A stretch of 62,131 nucleotides of DNA from Aureimonas ureilytica DSM 18598 = NBRC 106430 (GCF_000382705.1 NZ_ARQE01000014.1:1-62131), one strand, 5' to 3'. Shown: positions 50,736-60,102, counted from the stretch's first letter. The notes: generated by a model not told the origin, from the sequence alone. A program made the numbers and translations.

Positions 50736-52137
50736 GAGGCTGTGTGGAAACAGGTCTGAGCGGAGGCTGACGGCGGCGCGGTAAAGCCAATCCGCTTTCA
50801 CCTCCGCATAGCAGTTATGAGCCAGGGCGTTCCGAGCAAGGCGATGGCCCGCTTCATGTTGTAGGCGAGGATGTGGATGCTCATCTCCTTGCCGACATTC
50901 GGCAGCCTTCGCGTTGTGAAGTGGCTGCGCCCCATCCAATCCTTGATCGTGCCGAACACGTGCTCGACTGTTTGCCGACGAATGCGCATGGCATCGGGTA
51001 TGCGGTCGAGCCGGTGCTGCATGGCATCCAGAACGCGCTCGTTCTCCCAGCGCCGGGTGCGCCGGACAGCCTCCGGCGTGCGTCGCGACCGTATTGTACA
51101 ATCTTGGCGCGCCTTAAAGTTCCGGTAAAAGAAGATGTCTGTCTCGCGGTCTGGCCGTGCCTTGGCTTGTGTCAGTTCATGGCCGGCGGGGCAGAGGTAG
51201 AGATCGCGATCGGCTTCGTAGCGGAAGTCCTCCTTCACGAAGTACCCGAGCTTGCGTCCGCTTGACGTGAACGGCTTGGGGCAGATTGGAACGACGTCCT
51301 GTGCCTCGCAGGCGAGGACCTCTTCGCCCGAGAAGTAGCCGCGATCGGCCAGGACGGTAATGCTAGATGCTCCAGCCGCCTCCTTCGCGTGGCGGCCTAT
51401 GTTAGCAAGCTGGGTGCGGTCGTGCCCGAGATTGGTGACCTTATGCGCCACGACGATGTGGCTTGTCCGTATCGACGGCGGCCTGAACGTTGTAGCCGAC
51501 AAGGCCTGAGCCCTTGCCGTGCGTGGCCATGGCACGCGCGTCCGGATCCGTCAGCGAGACCTGACGGTCGGGCACCATCTCGACCTGTTTTGCCATCATT
51601 CTAAGGGAACGCATCTGCTGCCGGAGCGCCGCGATCCGCTCGTTCAGACGTGTCGTGCGCATCTCGGCGACATCGTCTTCCTGCCGATCTGCCGTGTCGA
51701 GCTTGGAGAGGTAGCGCTCGATCCCGGCCTCGACCTGTTCGATGCGCCGTTGAATCGCACCGGGCGTGTAGTTAAGATCGCGCGTGTTCACTGCCCGTCA
51801 GCCACAGGACCTCGACATTGCGGCTCACTTCGCGCTCCAAGCGCCGGCTCGACTGCACCTGGTTCAGGTATCCGTAGAGGTAGAGCTTCAGGAGCGTCGC
51901 CGGATGGTAGCCAAGACGGCCCGTCGCGGCCGCACCTTCAAAGCCGATCGAGGCGAGGTCCATTTCATCGAAGAACACGTCGATTACCCGGACGAGGTTC
52001 TCTGCGCCGATACAGTCATCCACGAAACCTGCCAGAAGAAGGGTCTGATGCCTCTCGCAGCCTTCGATGAAACGGCCCATCCCACCCCTCCAGCGCTACC
52101 AGAAAGGTAGCAAGGAACGGCGTTTCCACACAGCCTC
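50736..52137 (-). mobile_element. IS1182-family element, degenerate
   Basis: Perfect 16-base terminal inverted repeats GAGGCTGTGTGGAAAC (50736-50751) and its complement (52122-52137) are flanked by CACC on both sides (50732-50735 and 52138-52141), a 4-base target duplication. The element is 1.4 kb, shorter than usual for the family, in line with an internal deletion in its transposase gene. Confidence 0.88.
50798..52080 (-). pseudogene. IS1182-family transposase with deletion and frameshift
   Basis: The N-terminal frame (52080 to about 51,784) gives VDVFFDEMDLASIGFEGAAA, YHPATLLKLYLYGYLNQVQS and NVEVLWLTG. About 60 expected residues of the following catalytic region are missing and the frame changes to NTRDLNYTPGAIQRRIEQVE. 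Near 51,460 a second one-base shift leads to SHIVVAHKVTNLGHDRTQLA, which runs through VLADRGYFSGEEVLACE to EHVFGTIKDWMG and a stop at 50798. The protein cannot be made intact. Confidence 0.88.
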
Positions 52138-52164
52138 CACCTCTCTTCGCTATCTTCCGACCCA

Positions 52165-52240
52165 GATAAATGGGCCGAAAGCGGACCGGCAGCTTACGGT
52201 GCAAACGCATGGAAAGCTGCCGCTCCGCTTTCGACCCTTT
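52165..52240. repeat. Dispersed palindromic repeat, copy F (most complete)
   Basis: GAAAGCGGA (52177-52185) and GGCAGCTT (52188-52195) are mirrored by AAGCTGCC (52214-52221) and TCCGCTTTC (52224-52232). The result is a 19-base stem with one 2-base internal mismatch and an 18-base loop, closed by GGG and CCC. It is the best representative of the family. A short further piece (CCGGAAGCGGACGTCGCC) lies at 52,270-52,290. It sits between the IS1182 element and the EamA gene. Confidence 0.8.
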
Positions 52241-52344
52241 AACGCCCATCCGGTAGCCACACGAGATTGCCGGAAGCGGACGTCGCCCTTCCCTCCGGTC
52301 TCATGATCGCGTACCGGCCGTCCCGTCGTGTCATGGGAACTAGT

Positions 52345-53232
52345 ATGGCTGCGTTGTCATCAGTGAGCTTTGGGCGGGCCGTGATCGTGCTCGCGGTCCT
52401 CATGCAGGCGCTAGGCAAGGTCGCCTACGGCACGTGGCTCGGCGCCGTTCCCTCCAACCTCTTCGTGTTCCTCAGTTTCGCGCTGACGGCGGCCTTCTTT
52501 CTGGCCGTGTCGCGGCGCGGCGTCGGCGAGCAGGCCTGGGGTGCGCTTCTTCTCCTGAACGCCGCGACGGCGCTGACCTTCATCAGCTTCTTCTACGCCC
52601 TGAAGCTGATCGAGCCCGCGATCGTCGGGGCGGTCGAGATTGGCATCGGTCCGGTGATCGTGGTCCTGATCGCGATGGCGACTACCGGCGAGCGACCGTC
52701 GCCCCTCCGCGTCCTCGTGTGCCTCGGCATCCTGGGGGGCTGCGCCGTGCTGGGGATGGCGGCGCTGAGGGGAAGCGGCTTCGCCTCGTTCGGCCCGCAG
52801 GCCTGGATCGGATTGGGCGCGAGCGTGGCTGCCGGCGTCGGTGCGGTCCTCATCACCCTGTCGTCGCGAGCGCTCCTCAACCGAGGCTGGCGGTTCGGCG
52901 CGGTGCTGGCGCACCGCTTCTACCTGATCCTCCCGGCCTCGCTCGTCCTCGCAATCGGCAGCGGTGGCGCGCCGGTCGCGTGGACGGGCGGGCTCGTCGC
53001 CATGTTTCTCGTCGTGTCCGTCATCGGCGTCCTGGCGCCGCTCTACCTGCTCCAGATCGGGATCGGGCGCTGCGATCCCTATACCGTCATGGTGACCATG
53101 GCTGCGCTACCGGTCCTTACCTTCGCGATCGAGGGCTTCTCGCCCGCCTATGCATGGTCATGGCTGACGGCGCTGGGGGTTGCGATCGTGTCGGGGTTCC
53201 TCCTGCTGGACGTGGCTGCCAAGCGAGATTGA
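52345..53232 (+). CDS. EamA-family (DMT) permease
   Basis: About 295 residues with ten membrane segments in two EamA units; ALKLIEPAIVGAVEIGIGPV and LLQIGIGRCDPYTVMVTMAA are the paired motifs at the end of the third segment of each half. The substrate is unknown. The start is uncertain: ATG 52345 has GGGA 9 bases upstream, while ATGs at 52333 and 52303 lack a ribosome site. No regulator is adjacent. It stands between repeat copies F and G. Confidence 0.85.
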   Translation: MAALSSVSFGRAVIVLAVLMQALGKVAYGTWLGAVPSNLFVFLSFALTAAFFLAVSRRGVGEQAWGALLLLNAATALTFISFFYALKLIEPAIVGAVEIGIGPVIVVLIAMATTGERPSPLRVLVCLGILGGCAVLGMAALRGSGFASFGPQAWIGLGASVAAGVGAVLITLSSRALLNRGWRFGAVLAHRFYLILPASLVLAIGSGGAPVAWTGGLVAMFLVVSVIGVLAPLYLLQIGIGRCDPYTVMVTMAALPVLTFAIEGFSPAYAWSWLTALGVAIVSGFLLLDVAAKRD

Positions 53233-53235
53233 CCA

Positions 53236-53355
53236 ATGTCCGTTATCGGACGCCTTCGCTCCGAAGCGGACAGGCAGGAAACCACCCCGTCCGGTTTCAG
53301 GCGGCGTAGGAAGCTGACGTCCGGAAGCTGTCCATCTGCTTTCGACCCTTCCACG
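53236..53355. repeat. Dispersed palindromic repeat, copy G
   Basis: This contains GTCCGTTATCGGACG (a small palindrome), GAAGCGGACAGGCAGGAAAC, CCACCCCGTCCGGT-TCAGGCGGC and GGAAGCTGTCC. The CCACCCCGTCCGGT-TC-AGGCGGC block recurs in copy H with 29 of 35 bases identical over the wider segment. The rest of the gap to 53,533 holds no supported gene. Confidence 0.65.
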
Positions 53356-53533
53356 TCATTCGTGCTGACGTTCAGATCTTCCAAGAGCGGACGTTGTGTG
53401 GCACCACTATCTGGACTTGGAGGCTGATAAGACGACAGTTTCTAACGCCGTCGACCTATCATGCATTCGCAGGTCATTCGCATGTAGGACCGATCACGAC
53501 ATATCCTTTGTTTCCGGCACGGTTATCCGACGT

Positions 53534-54841
53534 TCAGTTCCTTGCGGCAGGACCCTGCAGGCCTGGCGGCGCCGCCGATCCAGTATCGGGGTCCCGTCCC
53601 TGCTGCTGATCGAGAAGGCGCATCACAGGCGTGACCGTCAGCCCGTGGAGGAGGATCGAGAACAGGATCACCAGTCCAACCAATCCCCACAGGCGCTCCG
53701 CTTGCGGTACTGCCATATGGTTGATGCCGTAGGCGAGATAATAGATCGACCCCACCCCCCGAATGCCAAAGAAAGCGAGCGTCAGCTTCTCGCTCCTGTC
53801 GATCGGCAGGCCAACCAGACCCAGCCAGCCCGTCAGAGGGCGCACAAGAAGCAGGATTGCGCCGGCAACGGCAACATCGATCCACGTGACCCCAGCCAGC
53901 AGACCGCTTACCAAGGCGCCACCGAACAGGATCAAGATCAGCATCATGACGAGCCGCTCCACCTGCTCGGTGATCTCATGCATCTCGGTTTGGAACTCAT
54001 GCTCGCGATGGGTATGGCGGAAGGTCAAGGCCGTGACGAAGACCGACAAGAAGCCGTAGACGTGGATGATCTCGGTCAGGCCGTAGGAAACAAGCGTTGC
54101 CGAGAGGGCGATCAGGCCGTCGCCGGTCTTGGCCAGACGGTTCTCGGACGGCACGTGGAACGTCAGCCAGCCGAAGGCGCGACCGATCAACCAGCCCGCC
54201 AGGACACCACCCGCGATCTCCCAGGCCACGCGGTAGGTTAGCCACTCGCCAAGCCAAGGCTCACCTGTGGCGGAAGCCGCGGCCAGCAGGATCGCGAGAT
54301 GAACGAAGGGGAAGGCCGCGCTGTCATTGAGACCGGCCTCCGACGTCAGGCCAAAGCGGACCTCGTCCTCCTCGCCGGTCTTGGGCGCACCAACCTGAAC
54401 GTCGGAGGCGAGCACCGGATCGGTGGGTGCAAGGCTTGCAGCCAGAAGCAAGGCAACCGGCCATGACAACGCAAGCACCCAGGCTGAGAGCAGCGTGATC
54501 AGGAGGATGCCAAGCGGCATGGTGATGGCGAGAAGTCGCCACGTCACGCTCCAGCGTCGCCAGCCGAACACACGGTCGATCTTCAGCCCCGCACCCATCA
54601 AGGCGATGATGACCACCAGCTCGCTGAAGCGTTCGGTGATGTCGGGATACCGGAGCGGCAGCGGTTGAAGCACGATCTGTGGGAGTAGGAACAGGCCTGC
54701 ACCGATGCCCATGCACAAGATCGGAAGTGAAAGCGGCAGACGCTTCAGAACCAGCGGCAACCAAGCCACGAGCGCAATCAGGAGGCCGGTCCCGGTCAAG
54801 AGGAGGATGTAGGGATCGGGCAGCCAGTCGGTTGAGGTCAT
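53534..54841 (-). CDS. CPA1-family cation/proton antiporter (NhaP-like)
   Basis: The 435-residue protein has about 12 membrane segments. The CPA1 signature residues are visible in AASLAPTDPVLASDV and LTSEAGLNDSAAFPFVHLAI. A large cytosolic loop and a short polar C-terminus follow. It would exchange Na+ or K+ for protons to control pH and salt. ATG 54841 (MTSTDWLPDP) fits the family better than an ATG 19 codons upstream. It is divergent from the RHH gene, with about 218 bases between. Confidence 0.9.
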   Translation of the reverse strand: MTSTDWLPDPYILLLTGTGLLIALVAWLPLVLKRLPLSLPILCMGIGAGLFLLPQIVLQPLPLRYPDITERFSELVVIIALMGAGLKIDRVFGWRRWSVTWRLLAITMPLGILLITLLSAWVLALSWPVALLLAASLAPTDPVLASDVQVGAPKTGEEDEVRFGLTSEAGLNDSAAFPFVHLAILLAAASATGEPWLGEWLTYRVAWEIAGGVLAGWLIGRAFGWLTFHVPSENRLAKTGDGLIALSATLVSYGLTEIIHVYGFLSVFVTALTFRHTHREHEFQTEMHEITEQVERLVMMLILILFGGALVSGLLAGVTWIDVAVAGAILLLVRPLTGWLGLVGLPIDRSEKLTLAFFGIRGVGSIYYLAYGINHMAVPQAERLWGLVGLVILFSILLHGLTVTPVMRLLDQQQGRDPDTGSAAPPGLQGPAARN

Positions 54842-55032
54842 GGACAGGAACCCGAAGAGTGGGCGGTTGGGTCCATCAGGAAGGCTACGTCGCGACAATG
54901 GGGAGACCAGACCTCGGACAGCCGATCCATCTGTTTTGAGGATAGCGATGGCATGGACGGTCGGAGGCTAACGTCCCGTTTGGTTGGCCTCGCCATATAC
55001 CCTTGAATGTCCAACGCCGACCCACCACTTAC

Positions 55033-55046
55033 CATCCACTTGGATG
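55033..55046. promoter_or_regulatory. CATCC-ACTT-GGATG inverted repeat before the RHH gene
   Basis: A 5-base inverted repeat lies 14 bases before the start of the ribbon-helix-helix gene. RHH proteins usually bind short inverted repeats in their own promoter, so this is a candidate autoregulatory site. Confidence 0.4.
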
Positions 55047-55059
55047 TTGAGATGAGTTG

Positions 55060-55479
55060 ATGATGCCAAAGAAGGCGGAAGGGCAAGATCGCGGACCGGA
55101 TACCGAGAAGGTCACCATCAATCTCGGCTTCATCGATCTCGGCCGCATCGACCTTCTCGTGCGAGAAGGCTTCTACGCCAACCGCAGCGACGTCATCCGC
55201 ACCGCGATCCGCAAGCATCTCGACGCTCACGACGCTGCGATCCAGCGTTCCGCCGAGCAGTTGACGCTGGAGCTAGGCCTTCGGCGATTCACGCGAGCCG
55301 ATCTCGAACGGGCGCGCGACGAGAAACGGCTGCTTCACGTGCGCGTCCTGGGACTCGCCAGCTTCGACGACGACGTATCGCCGGAGTTGGTACAGGAGAC
55401 GATCGGATCGATCACCGTTCTCGGCGCCCTCCAAGCGAGCGCAGCGGTGAAGGCGGTTCTGGCGGACCGTATCCGCTAA
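55060..55479 (+). CDS. CopG-type ribbon-helix-helix regulator
   Basis: The 139-residue protein has an RHH fold at about residues 15-55: KVTINLGFIDLGRIDLLVRE, then GFYANRSDVIRTAIRKHLD. The beta strand KVTINLG contacts DNA. A further 80 residues (with RADLERARDEKRLLHVRVLG) could bind a ligand or partner. It is 56 bases upstream of, and co-oriented with, the PHB-depolymerase-type gene, so it may control that gene. Adjacent ATGs at 55060 and 55063 are both possible starts. Confidence 0.8.
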   Translation: MMPKKAEGQDRGPDTEKVTINLGFIDLGRIDLLVREGFYANRSDVIRTAIRKHLDAHDAAIQRSAEQLTLELGLRRFTRADLERARDEKRLLHVRVLGLASFDDDVSPELVQETIGSITVLGALQASAAVKAVLADRIR

Positions 55480-55535
55480 CCACACGACCCTCGCGTTCCA
55501 CGTCGTCCACCGTTCTGTCCGCAAGGAGCCGTCCA

Positions 55536-56663
55536 ATGCCCCGATCCATCCCCTCCTTCATGGATGAGGCCCGTAGCCTTGTCGCCGCCAACCGTCTTCT
55601 GGACGCTACAGCGCTGATCCAGGCACGGCTCGGCGGTTCGCCCATCGACACGGCCACGGCATCCCCACAACCGTTCCAAGGCCCGACGATCGAGCTGCGT
55701 GCCGAGCGGGTTGGGCGAGGTCAGCAAGAAGCGCCGACCGACGCTCCACCGCCCAGCCGGCCCCGCTTTCCTCGACCGGGCGCGGCAACGCCCCGCCCCG
55801 GCTTCCACAGGCCGACCCTCGTTGTACCTGCGGGCGCCGAGTTCCTACGGCTCAGGCACGAGGGACACGCTGGGGCACGAAGCTATCGTCTTTACGTGCC
55901 GTCTACGCTGGCTAGCGGGCCGCGACCGCTGATCGTGATGCTGCACGGCTGCACGCAGGATCCTGAGGACTTTGCCCTCGGCACGCGCATGAACCAGTTG
56001 GCCGAAGAGCGGAACGTTCTTGCCGCCTATCCGGAACAGGGGCGAGCTGCCAATGCCTCGCTCTGCTGGAACTGGTTCGAGCCCGCTCATCAGCGAAGAG
56101 ATGCGGGGGAGCCGGCGATCCTGGCCGGCATCGTCGAAGACATCGCGAGGAGCCATTCGGTCGACCGGACCCGCATCTTCGTGGCCGGCCTGTCGGCGGG
56201 TGGGGCCATGGCGGCGGTCCTCGGCGCAACCTACCCGGACGTCTTCGCTGGCATCGGCATCCATTCCGGTTTGCCCTACGGCTCGGCGACCAACGTTGCC
56301 TCGGCGCTCTCGGTCATGCGTAGCGGTAGACAGAGCGGAGGCGGGAGCAGGCGACGGGTTCGCACCATCGTCTTCCACGGCGCACGGGACACGACGGTCC
56401 ACCCGGCCAACGGCGAATGTCTGGCGGGGCTGGAGCAGGCCGGAAGGAACCGCACCACCACACAAAGCGGTTCGGTCAACGGCCGCGACTACATCCGCAG
56501 CGTGGTGGCCGCCACGCACGAGGAACCGGGTGTCGAACACTGGCGCGTCGAAGGGCTCGGCCATGCCTGGTCCGGTGGCGACGCCAACGGATCTTATGCG
56601 GACCCGGCCGGTCCTGATGCTTCACGCGAGATGCTGCGCTTCTTTATGAACGAACTACAATAG
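55536..56663 (+). CDS. PHB-depolymerase-family esterase
   Basis: The 375-residue alpha/beta hydrolase has the family motifs RPLIVMLHGCTQDPEDFALG (oxyanion hole), FVAGLSAGGAMAAVLGATYP with the nucleophile Ser, FHGARDTTV with the catalytic Asp and GLGHAWSGG with the His. The first 100 residues are Pro-rich and lack a signal peptide, so it is probably intracellular. Members hydrolyse poly(3-hydroxybutyrate) oligomers, feruloyl or other esters. Its gene follows an RHH regulator. Confidence 0.88.
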   Translation: MPRSIPSFMDEARSLVAANRLLDATALIQARLGGSPIDTATASPQPFQGPTIELRAERVGRGQQEAPTDAPPPSRPRFPRPGAATPRPGFHRPTLVVPAGAEFLRLRHEGHAGARSYRLYVPSTLASGPRPLIVMLHGCTQDPEDFALGTRMNQLAEERNVLAAYPEQGRAANASLCWNWFEPAHQRRDAGEPAILAGIVEDIARSHSVDRTRIFVAGLSAGGAMAAVLGATYPDVFAGIGIHSGLPYGSATNVASALSVMRSGRQSGGGSRRRVRTIVFHGARDTTVHPANGECLAGLEQAGRNRTTTQSGSVNGRDYIRSVVAATHEEPGVEHWRVEGLGHAWSGGDANGSYADPAGPDASREMLRFFMNELQ

Positions 56664-56690
56664 GCTGCTGGGCCGTAGCCGGGGCTCAAC

Positions 56691-57782
56691 TCAGAAAGCG
56701 ACGAGCTTACGCTTCGTGGGGTCCCAGAGAGCCAACCCGACGCACTGGAGGCTTTCAAGGATCGTGAGACGCGATAGGGACGCCAACGCCGGTTCGGCGT
56801 CGAGGCAGGCCTGCAGCCGGTAGTTTGGGATCCGCGGGTTTAAGTGGTGAATGTGGTGGAGGCCGATGTTGCCGGTGAACCATTGCAGGAGCTTTGGCAT
56901 CACGTAGTACGAGCTGCCACTGAGGGCTGCGCGCTGCTGGCTCCACTCCGTCGACTCCTCCCAGTGCGTGTCCTCAAACTGGTGCTGTACGAAGAACAAC
57001 CAACCGCCGATCCAGGACGCGACAAACGCCGTCGGCAGCACCGCAAGTGCGACTGCGATCGGGCCCAACACCAGCACGAGGCTGCCGTAGAGAAGCGCCA
57101 AAGCCAGGTTCAATGCCATGATGCTGCGCCAGGCATCACGCACGGGAAGTGCTTGGCCGAACGGGGAGCGCTGCAGCAGGATGAAGTAGACCGGCGGTCC
57201 GACGACATGGAGCAGGAGCGGATGGCGATAAATTCGGTAACGCATCTGCGCGCTGCGGCTCAGCCCATCGTACTCGTCGACCGTCAGGGTGTCGACGTCG
57301 CCGATCCCGCGCCGTCCGAGATCTCCCGCCGTCGTATGATGGACGGCATGGGAGCGGCTCCAGTAGCCAAAGGGCGTCAGCGTCAAGACGCTGAGGAGCC
57401 GACCGACGGCGCGGTTGGTCCGCTTCGATGTGAAGAAGGAGTTGTGGCCACAGTCATGCTGGACGCCGAACAAGCGCACGAGAAGCCCGCCGGCGGGAAG
57501 GGCTAACGCCAAAAGGACGTAGACCCCCGTTGTTGCGCCAAACAGAAGCAGCCCTGCCGTCAGAAGAAAGAGTGCGAAGGTCGTACCGAACTGGAACCAG
57601 GCGGCGCGGTCGTCAGCATCGCGGTACCGAAGGCAATGGCGTGACAGGCGGCGGATCTCTGCGTCGTCCAGATCAGGGACGAAGCGTTCAAAGTCGCGCT
57701 TTGGCGCGACGGAGATGAATGACAACCGATGGATCCGATAGCTGGACCCTGCAGGCGGTCGGGTCGATCCGCTTCGTGGCAT
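56691..57782 (-). CDS. Membrane fatty-acid desaturase
   Basis: The 363-residue protein has four or more membrane segments and the three histidine boxes that hold the di-iron centre: HDCGH (109-113), HAVHH (145-149) and HHIHH (about 314-318). This is the DesA-like acyl-lipid or acyl-CoA desaturase fold. It would introduce a double bond into membrane fatty acids, a cold or stress adaptation. The start is uncertain: about 20 extra residues precede the conserved part, and a TTG at codon 20 is possible. It is convergent with the esterase gene. Confidence 0.9.
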   Translation of the reverse strand: MPRSGSTRPPAGSSYRIHRLSFISVAPKRDFERFVPDLDDAEIRRLSRHCLRYRDADDRAAWFQFGTTFALFLLTAGLLLFGATTGVYVLLALALPAGGLLVRLFGVQHDCGHNSFFTSKRTNRAVGRLLSVLTLTPFGYWSRSHAVHHTTAGDLGRRGIGDVDTLTVDEYDGLSRSAQMRYRIYRHPLLLHVVGPPVYFILLQRSPFGQALPVRDAWRSIMALNLALALLYGSLVLVLGPIAVALAVLPTAFVASWIGGWLFFVQHQFEDTHWEESTEWSQQRAALSGSSYYVMPKLLQWFTGNIGLHHIHHLNPRIPNYRLQACLDAEPALASLSRLTILESLQCVGLALWDPTKRKLVAF

Positions 57783-58161
57783 GGTGTCAGGACGGACGCA
57801 ATCGATAATTCGGCTCCTGTGTACAATAGGATGTTGGCCGCCAAGCCTGTAAAAAACTCATCTTTCCACCGCTTGCACAAACTTCCATCCTTTCGGAACG
57901 TAAAATCGAGTGTCACAAAAAGTATGGAGTGTTTGCGTCTGAAAAGACGGAGAAAAACCATTCGTCTCCCAACGATAATCATCATCTTAATTTTGGTTCC
58001 ACCATCGGAAAAACAAATATACGACGAATACAATTCGATATTGCCTAGGTATCTGAGGAATATACACCATATTGGCTTTCAGGGTGTCGAAGAATACGGG
58101 CTGCCGGGACGTTCGGCGGGGCCCATGCCTCTGGCGCTTCCACCCTGCGGAGCCCTGTTCC
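57783..58161. other. AT-rich intergenic region
   Basis: No gene is supported. A small CGTCT-GAAA-AGACG hairpin lies at 57,936-57,949. The region separates the desaturase gene from the small-gene cluster and probably carries both promoters; no confident -35/-10 pair was picked. Confidence 0.4.
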
Positions 58162-58380
58162 ATGTTTGGCTATCAAGGTGGCGAAAGCGACGAGACCGTT
58201 GCTCGCAAGCGCGGCTATATGGCGGAGGCCCGTGAGCGCTGGCCGTTCCTGACCCGGTTCGACGTGACCACGATCCATAACGAGCAGCAGCTCGCCACGA
58301 TGGTGCGCGACCGGCTGGGGCTGCCAAAGGACCAAGCGGACGCCGAGGTCCATCGCTGGACGCAAGGCAAGCACTTCTGA
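58162..58380 (+). CDS. YjbJ/CsbD-like small stress protein
   Basis: The 72-residue product contains ARERWPFLTRFDVTTI, then NEQQLATMVRDRLGLPKDQA and DAEVHRW. The order W, LT, D, I, L, V, R-G, KDQA, EV, W matches E. coli YjbJ (CsbD-like). These abundant proteins rise in stationary phase or osmotic stress, and their molecular role is unknown. It is the first gene of the co-oriented small-gene run. Confidence 0.7.
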   Translation: MFGYQGGESDETVARKRGYMAEARERWPFLTRFDVTTIHNEQQLATMVRDRLGLPKDQADAEVHRWTQGKHF

Positions 58381-58433
58381 GCGGACCAGCCCAGATCGCC
58401 AGCAGGCCCCGTCACCTGATGCAAGGCTCATTC

Positions 58434-58646
58434 ATGTCCAGCTTCGACTTCCGGGCGACCCGCTTTGCCCATCTGCGCATCGTTCTCGACCACATGCCGG
58501 GGCTTCGCAGTGTCGAGATGCGGGACATCATCACGACAGCGGCCGAGAAACGTCTGCGGAGGATCCGCATGGACCTCGAGGATGAGGTGAATGCGATCCG
58601 CGTGCCGAGCCTTGCTTCGTCCCTTTCACCCATCAAGCTACCGTAG
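58434..58646 (+). CDS. Small basic hypothetical protein
   Basis: About 70 residues, rich in Arg, mostly helical (RATRFAHLRIVLDHMPGLRS, EMRDIITTAAEKRLRRIRMD). No family was recognised. ATG 58434 has AAGG 11 bases upstream; ATG 58419 is an alternative. Confidence 0.5.
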   Translation: MSSFDFRATRFAHLRIVLDHMPGLRSVEMRDIITTAAEKRLRRIRMDLEDEVNAIRVPSLASSLSPIKLP

Positions 58647-58655
58647 GAACACGAC

Positions 58656-58844
58656 ATGCCCCTCCTCACCGATCCGAAGACCGCTGGCATCGAAGCCTTC
58701 CGTGCCGGTCAGCCGACGTCCACCAGCGGCTATGCCGATGGCTCAAGCCAGAAGCTGTCGTGGCTCGACGGGTGGACGCAGGAGCAGATCGCTCAGCGTG
58801 CCGACGTCGGTCAGGCTACATCCGACCAAGTCATGTCCGGCTGA
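58656..58844 (+). CDS. Rmf/CrpP-like small protein
   Basis: The 62-residue product has GIEAFRAGQP and SWLDGWTQEQ. The pattern of A-G spacing followed by a WL-GW motif recalls ribosome modulation factor and the CrpP group of small phage or plasmid proteins. The match is short, and the central NPY-type motif is replaced by SSQKL. If correct it could bind ribosomes in stress. Confidence 0.45.
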   Translation: MPLLTDPKTAGIEAFRAGQPTSTSGYADGSSQKLSWLDGWTQEQIAQRADVGQATSDQVMSG

Positions 58845-58937
58845 ACATCGCAGGACGTTCTATCGACCCAAGTTTCCCGCTGGGTCAGCAGGCTCATTCC
58901 CTGCGCCCAATTCTCCTATCGAAAGCCGATCCTTATG

Positions 58938-59192
58938 ATGTCAGCCCCAACCATCGACTACGCAGGAGCGGCCGACGTGTTCTGGTGCAGCTCCGCCAAG
59001 CGGCAGATGCCCAAGGGGTCGATGCGGTTCCAGACCTTCCCGACCTTGGCTGAGGCCGTGCGCTTCTTGGTCACCGATACGACAGAGACGCGCTTCCAGT
59101 ACGCGATCGACACGGATCAGGGTCGATACGAGAAGGACGAGATCGCAGCGCTCTACGAACGGCCCGACTTTCCCGACCGTCCCGGCGTCTGA
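58938..59192 (+). CDS. Small hypothetical protein
   Basis: About 84 residues with a central FQTFPTLAEAVRFLVTDTTE segment and TRFQYAIDTDQGRYEKDEIA. The alternation suggests a small alpha/beta domain. No family was recognised. Two adjacent ATGs (58935, 58938) are possible starts. It is part of the small-gene run. Confidence 0.55.
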   Translation: MSAPTIDYAGAADVFWCSSAKRQMPKGSMRFQTFPTLAEAVRFLVTDTTETRFQYAIDTDQGRYEKDEIAALYERPDFPDRPGV

Positions 59193-59273
59193 CGCGCCAC
59201 GCAACATAGAACGCCTCGATCGCGACGAACTAGCAGGGCCGTGCTCGGCCTTGTATCCCACCAGGAGATCGGC

Positions 59274-59477
59274 ATGTGGCTGGAACTTACAAGCCGGCAG
59301 GGCGACGCCTTGCTGGTGAACATGGACCGGGTCGTGATGATCTCGCAGCATCAGGACGGAAGCCGCTTACATGTCGAGCTGCCGGCATCGTCCGCGCACA
59401 ATGGCGTCGACATCATCGTCGGCGAAGTACAGCAGGTGATCCGTGACCGGATCGCTGGTCGTAAGCAAGGCGACTGA
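59274..59477 (+). CDS. Small hypothetical protein, beta-rich
   Basis: The 67-residue product reads MWLELTSRQGDALLVNMDRV then VMISQHQDGSRLHVELP. This is a strand-rich layout loosely like FlbD-type proteins, although no flagellar genes are near. AGGAGATC precedes ATG 59274. Function unknown. Confidence 0.55.
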   Translation: MWLELTSRQGDALLVNMDRVVMISQHQDGSRLHVELPASSAHNGVDIIVGEVQQVIRDRIAGRKQGD

Positions 59478-59521
59478 CAGCCGATTGCGCACCCCATGCA
59501 AACCCCAAACGAGGTCACGTT

Positions 59522-59821
59522 ATGCCGTTCACCACCCAGGAACAAAGCAACGCTGCCAGCGTCGCCCTCGATAGCGCCCTTACAACGACCGCAGCACCTA
59601 CGAGCGATTTGCAGGCTGAAGGCGGTCAAAGCTCGCGTGCGATAAAGCCTTCGGAGGACCTGGACCAGGCGAGCCAATCTGCGATCGAAGGGCGAGAAAA
59701 CGGGAGGCCGAGCAGCAACCGCCGGGCGATCGGGATCATGTTTGGTATCGACCCGAGGAACCTCTACGAGGCGCCCGACGACGAGCAGAACCGCAACCAG
59801 GCCGCGCGGGATCTGGACTGA
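59522..59821 (+). CDS. Small hypothetical protein, probably disordered
   Basis: The 99-residue product is rich in Ser, Ala, Asn and Gln over the first 65 residues and ends with GIMFGIDPRNLYEAPDDEQN. GAGGTCACGTT precedes the ATG. No family was recognised. Confidence 0.55.
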   Translation: MPFTTQEQSNAASVALDSALTTTAAPTSDLQAEGGQSSRAIKPSEDLDQASQSAIEGRENGRPSSNRRAIGIMFGIDPRNLYEAPDDEQNRNQAARDLD

Positions 59822-59895
59822 CAGGCAACATCTGCCCCTTGCCAAGACGTGGTCCCACCTGTCCGGCGCAACTCGTTCCAACTCAAGGCCCGACC

Positions 59896-60102
59896 ATGAT
59901 CGCATCCGCGTTGCTGCGCCTTCTTCGCCCAGCTCGACGCTCGCTTCGCGCCCTGCGCCGGGGCTGGCGCTGGGAGAGCATCCCGTTCGACAAACCGCGG
60001 CCTTTGACCAATGGTCGGATGAGCCGGGACGACGGTGGTCAGGTGTGGCGTCGGTGGAACGGCCGCGAGTACGACTTGGTCCAGTTGGCGATGATGCCGT
60101 AG
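59896..60102 (+). CDS. Small basic hypothetical protein
   Basis: The 68-residue product has a strongly basic N-terminus (LRLLRPARRSLRALRRGWRW) and a GGQVWRRWNGREYDLVQLAM end. The C-terminal pattern (R, D, G-VWRRW-G) occurs in small proteins of unknown function. AAGG precedes ATG 59896. Confidence 0.5.
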   Translation: MIASALLRLLRPARRSLRALRRGWRWESIPFDKPRPLTNGRMSRDDGGQVWRRWNGREYDLVQLAMMP

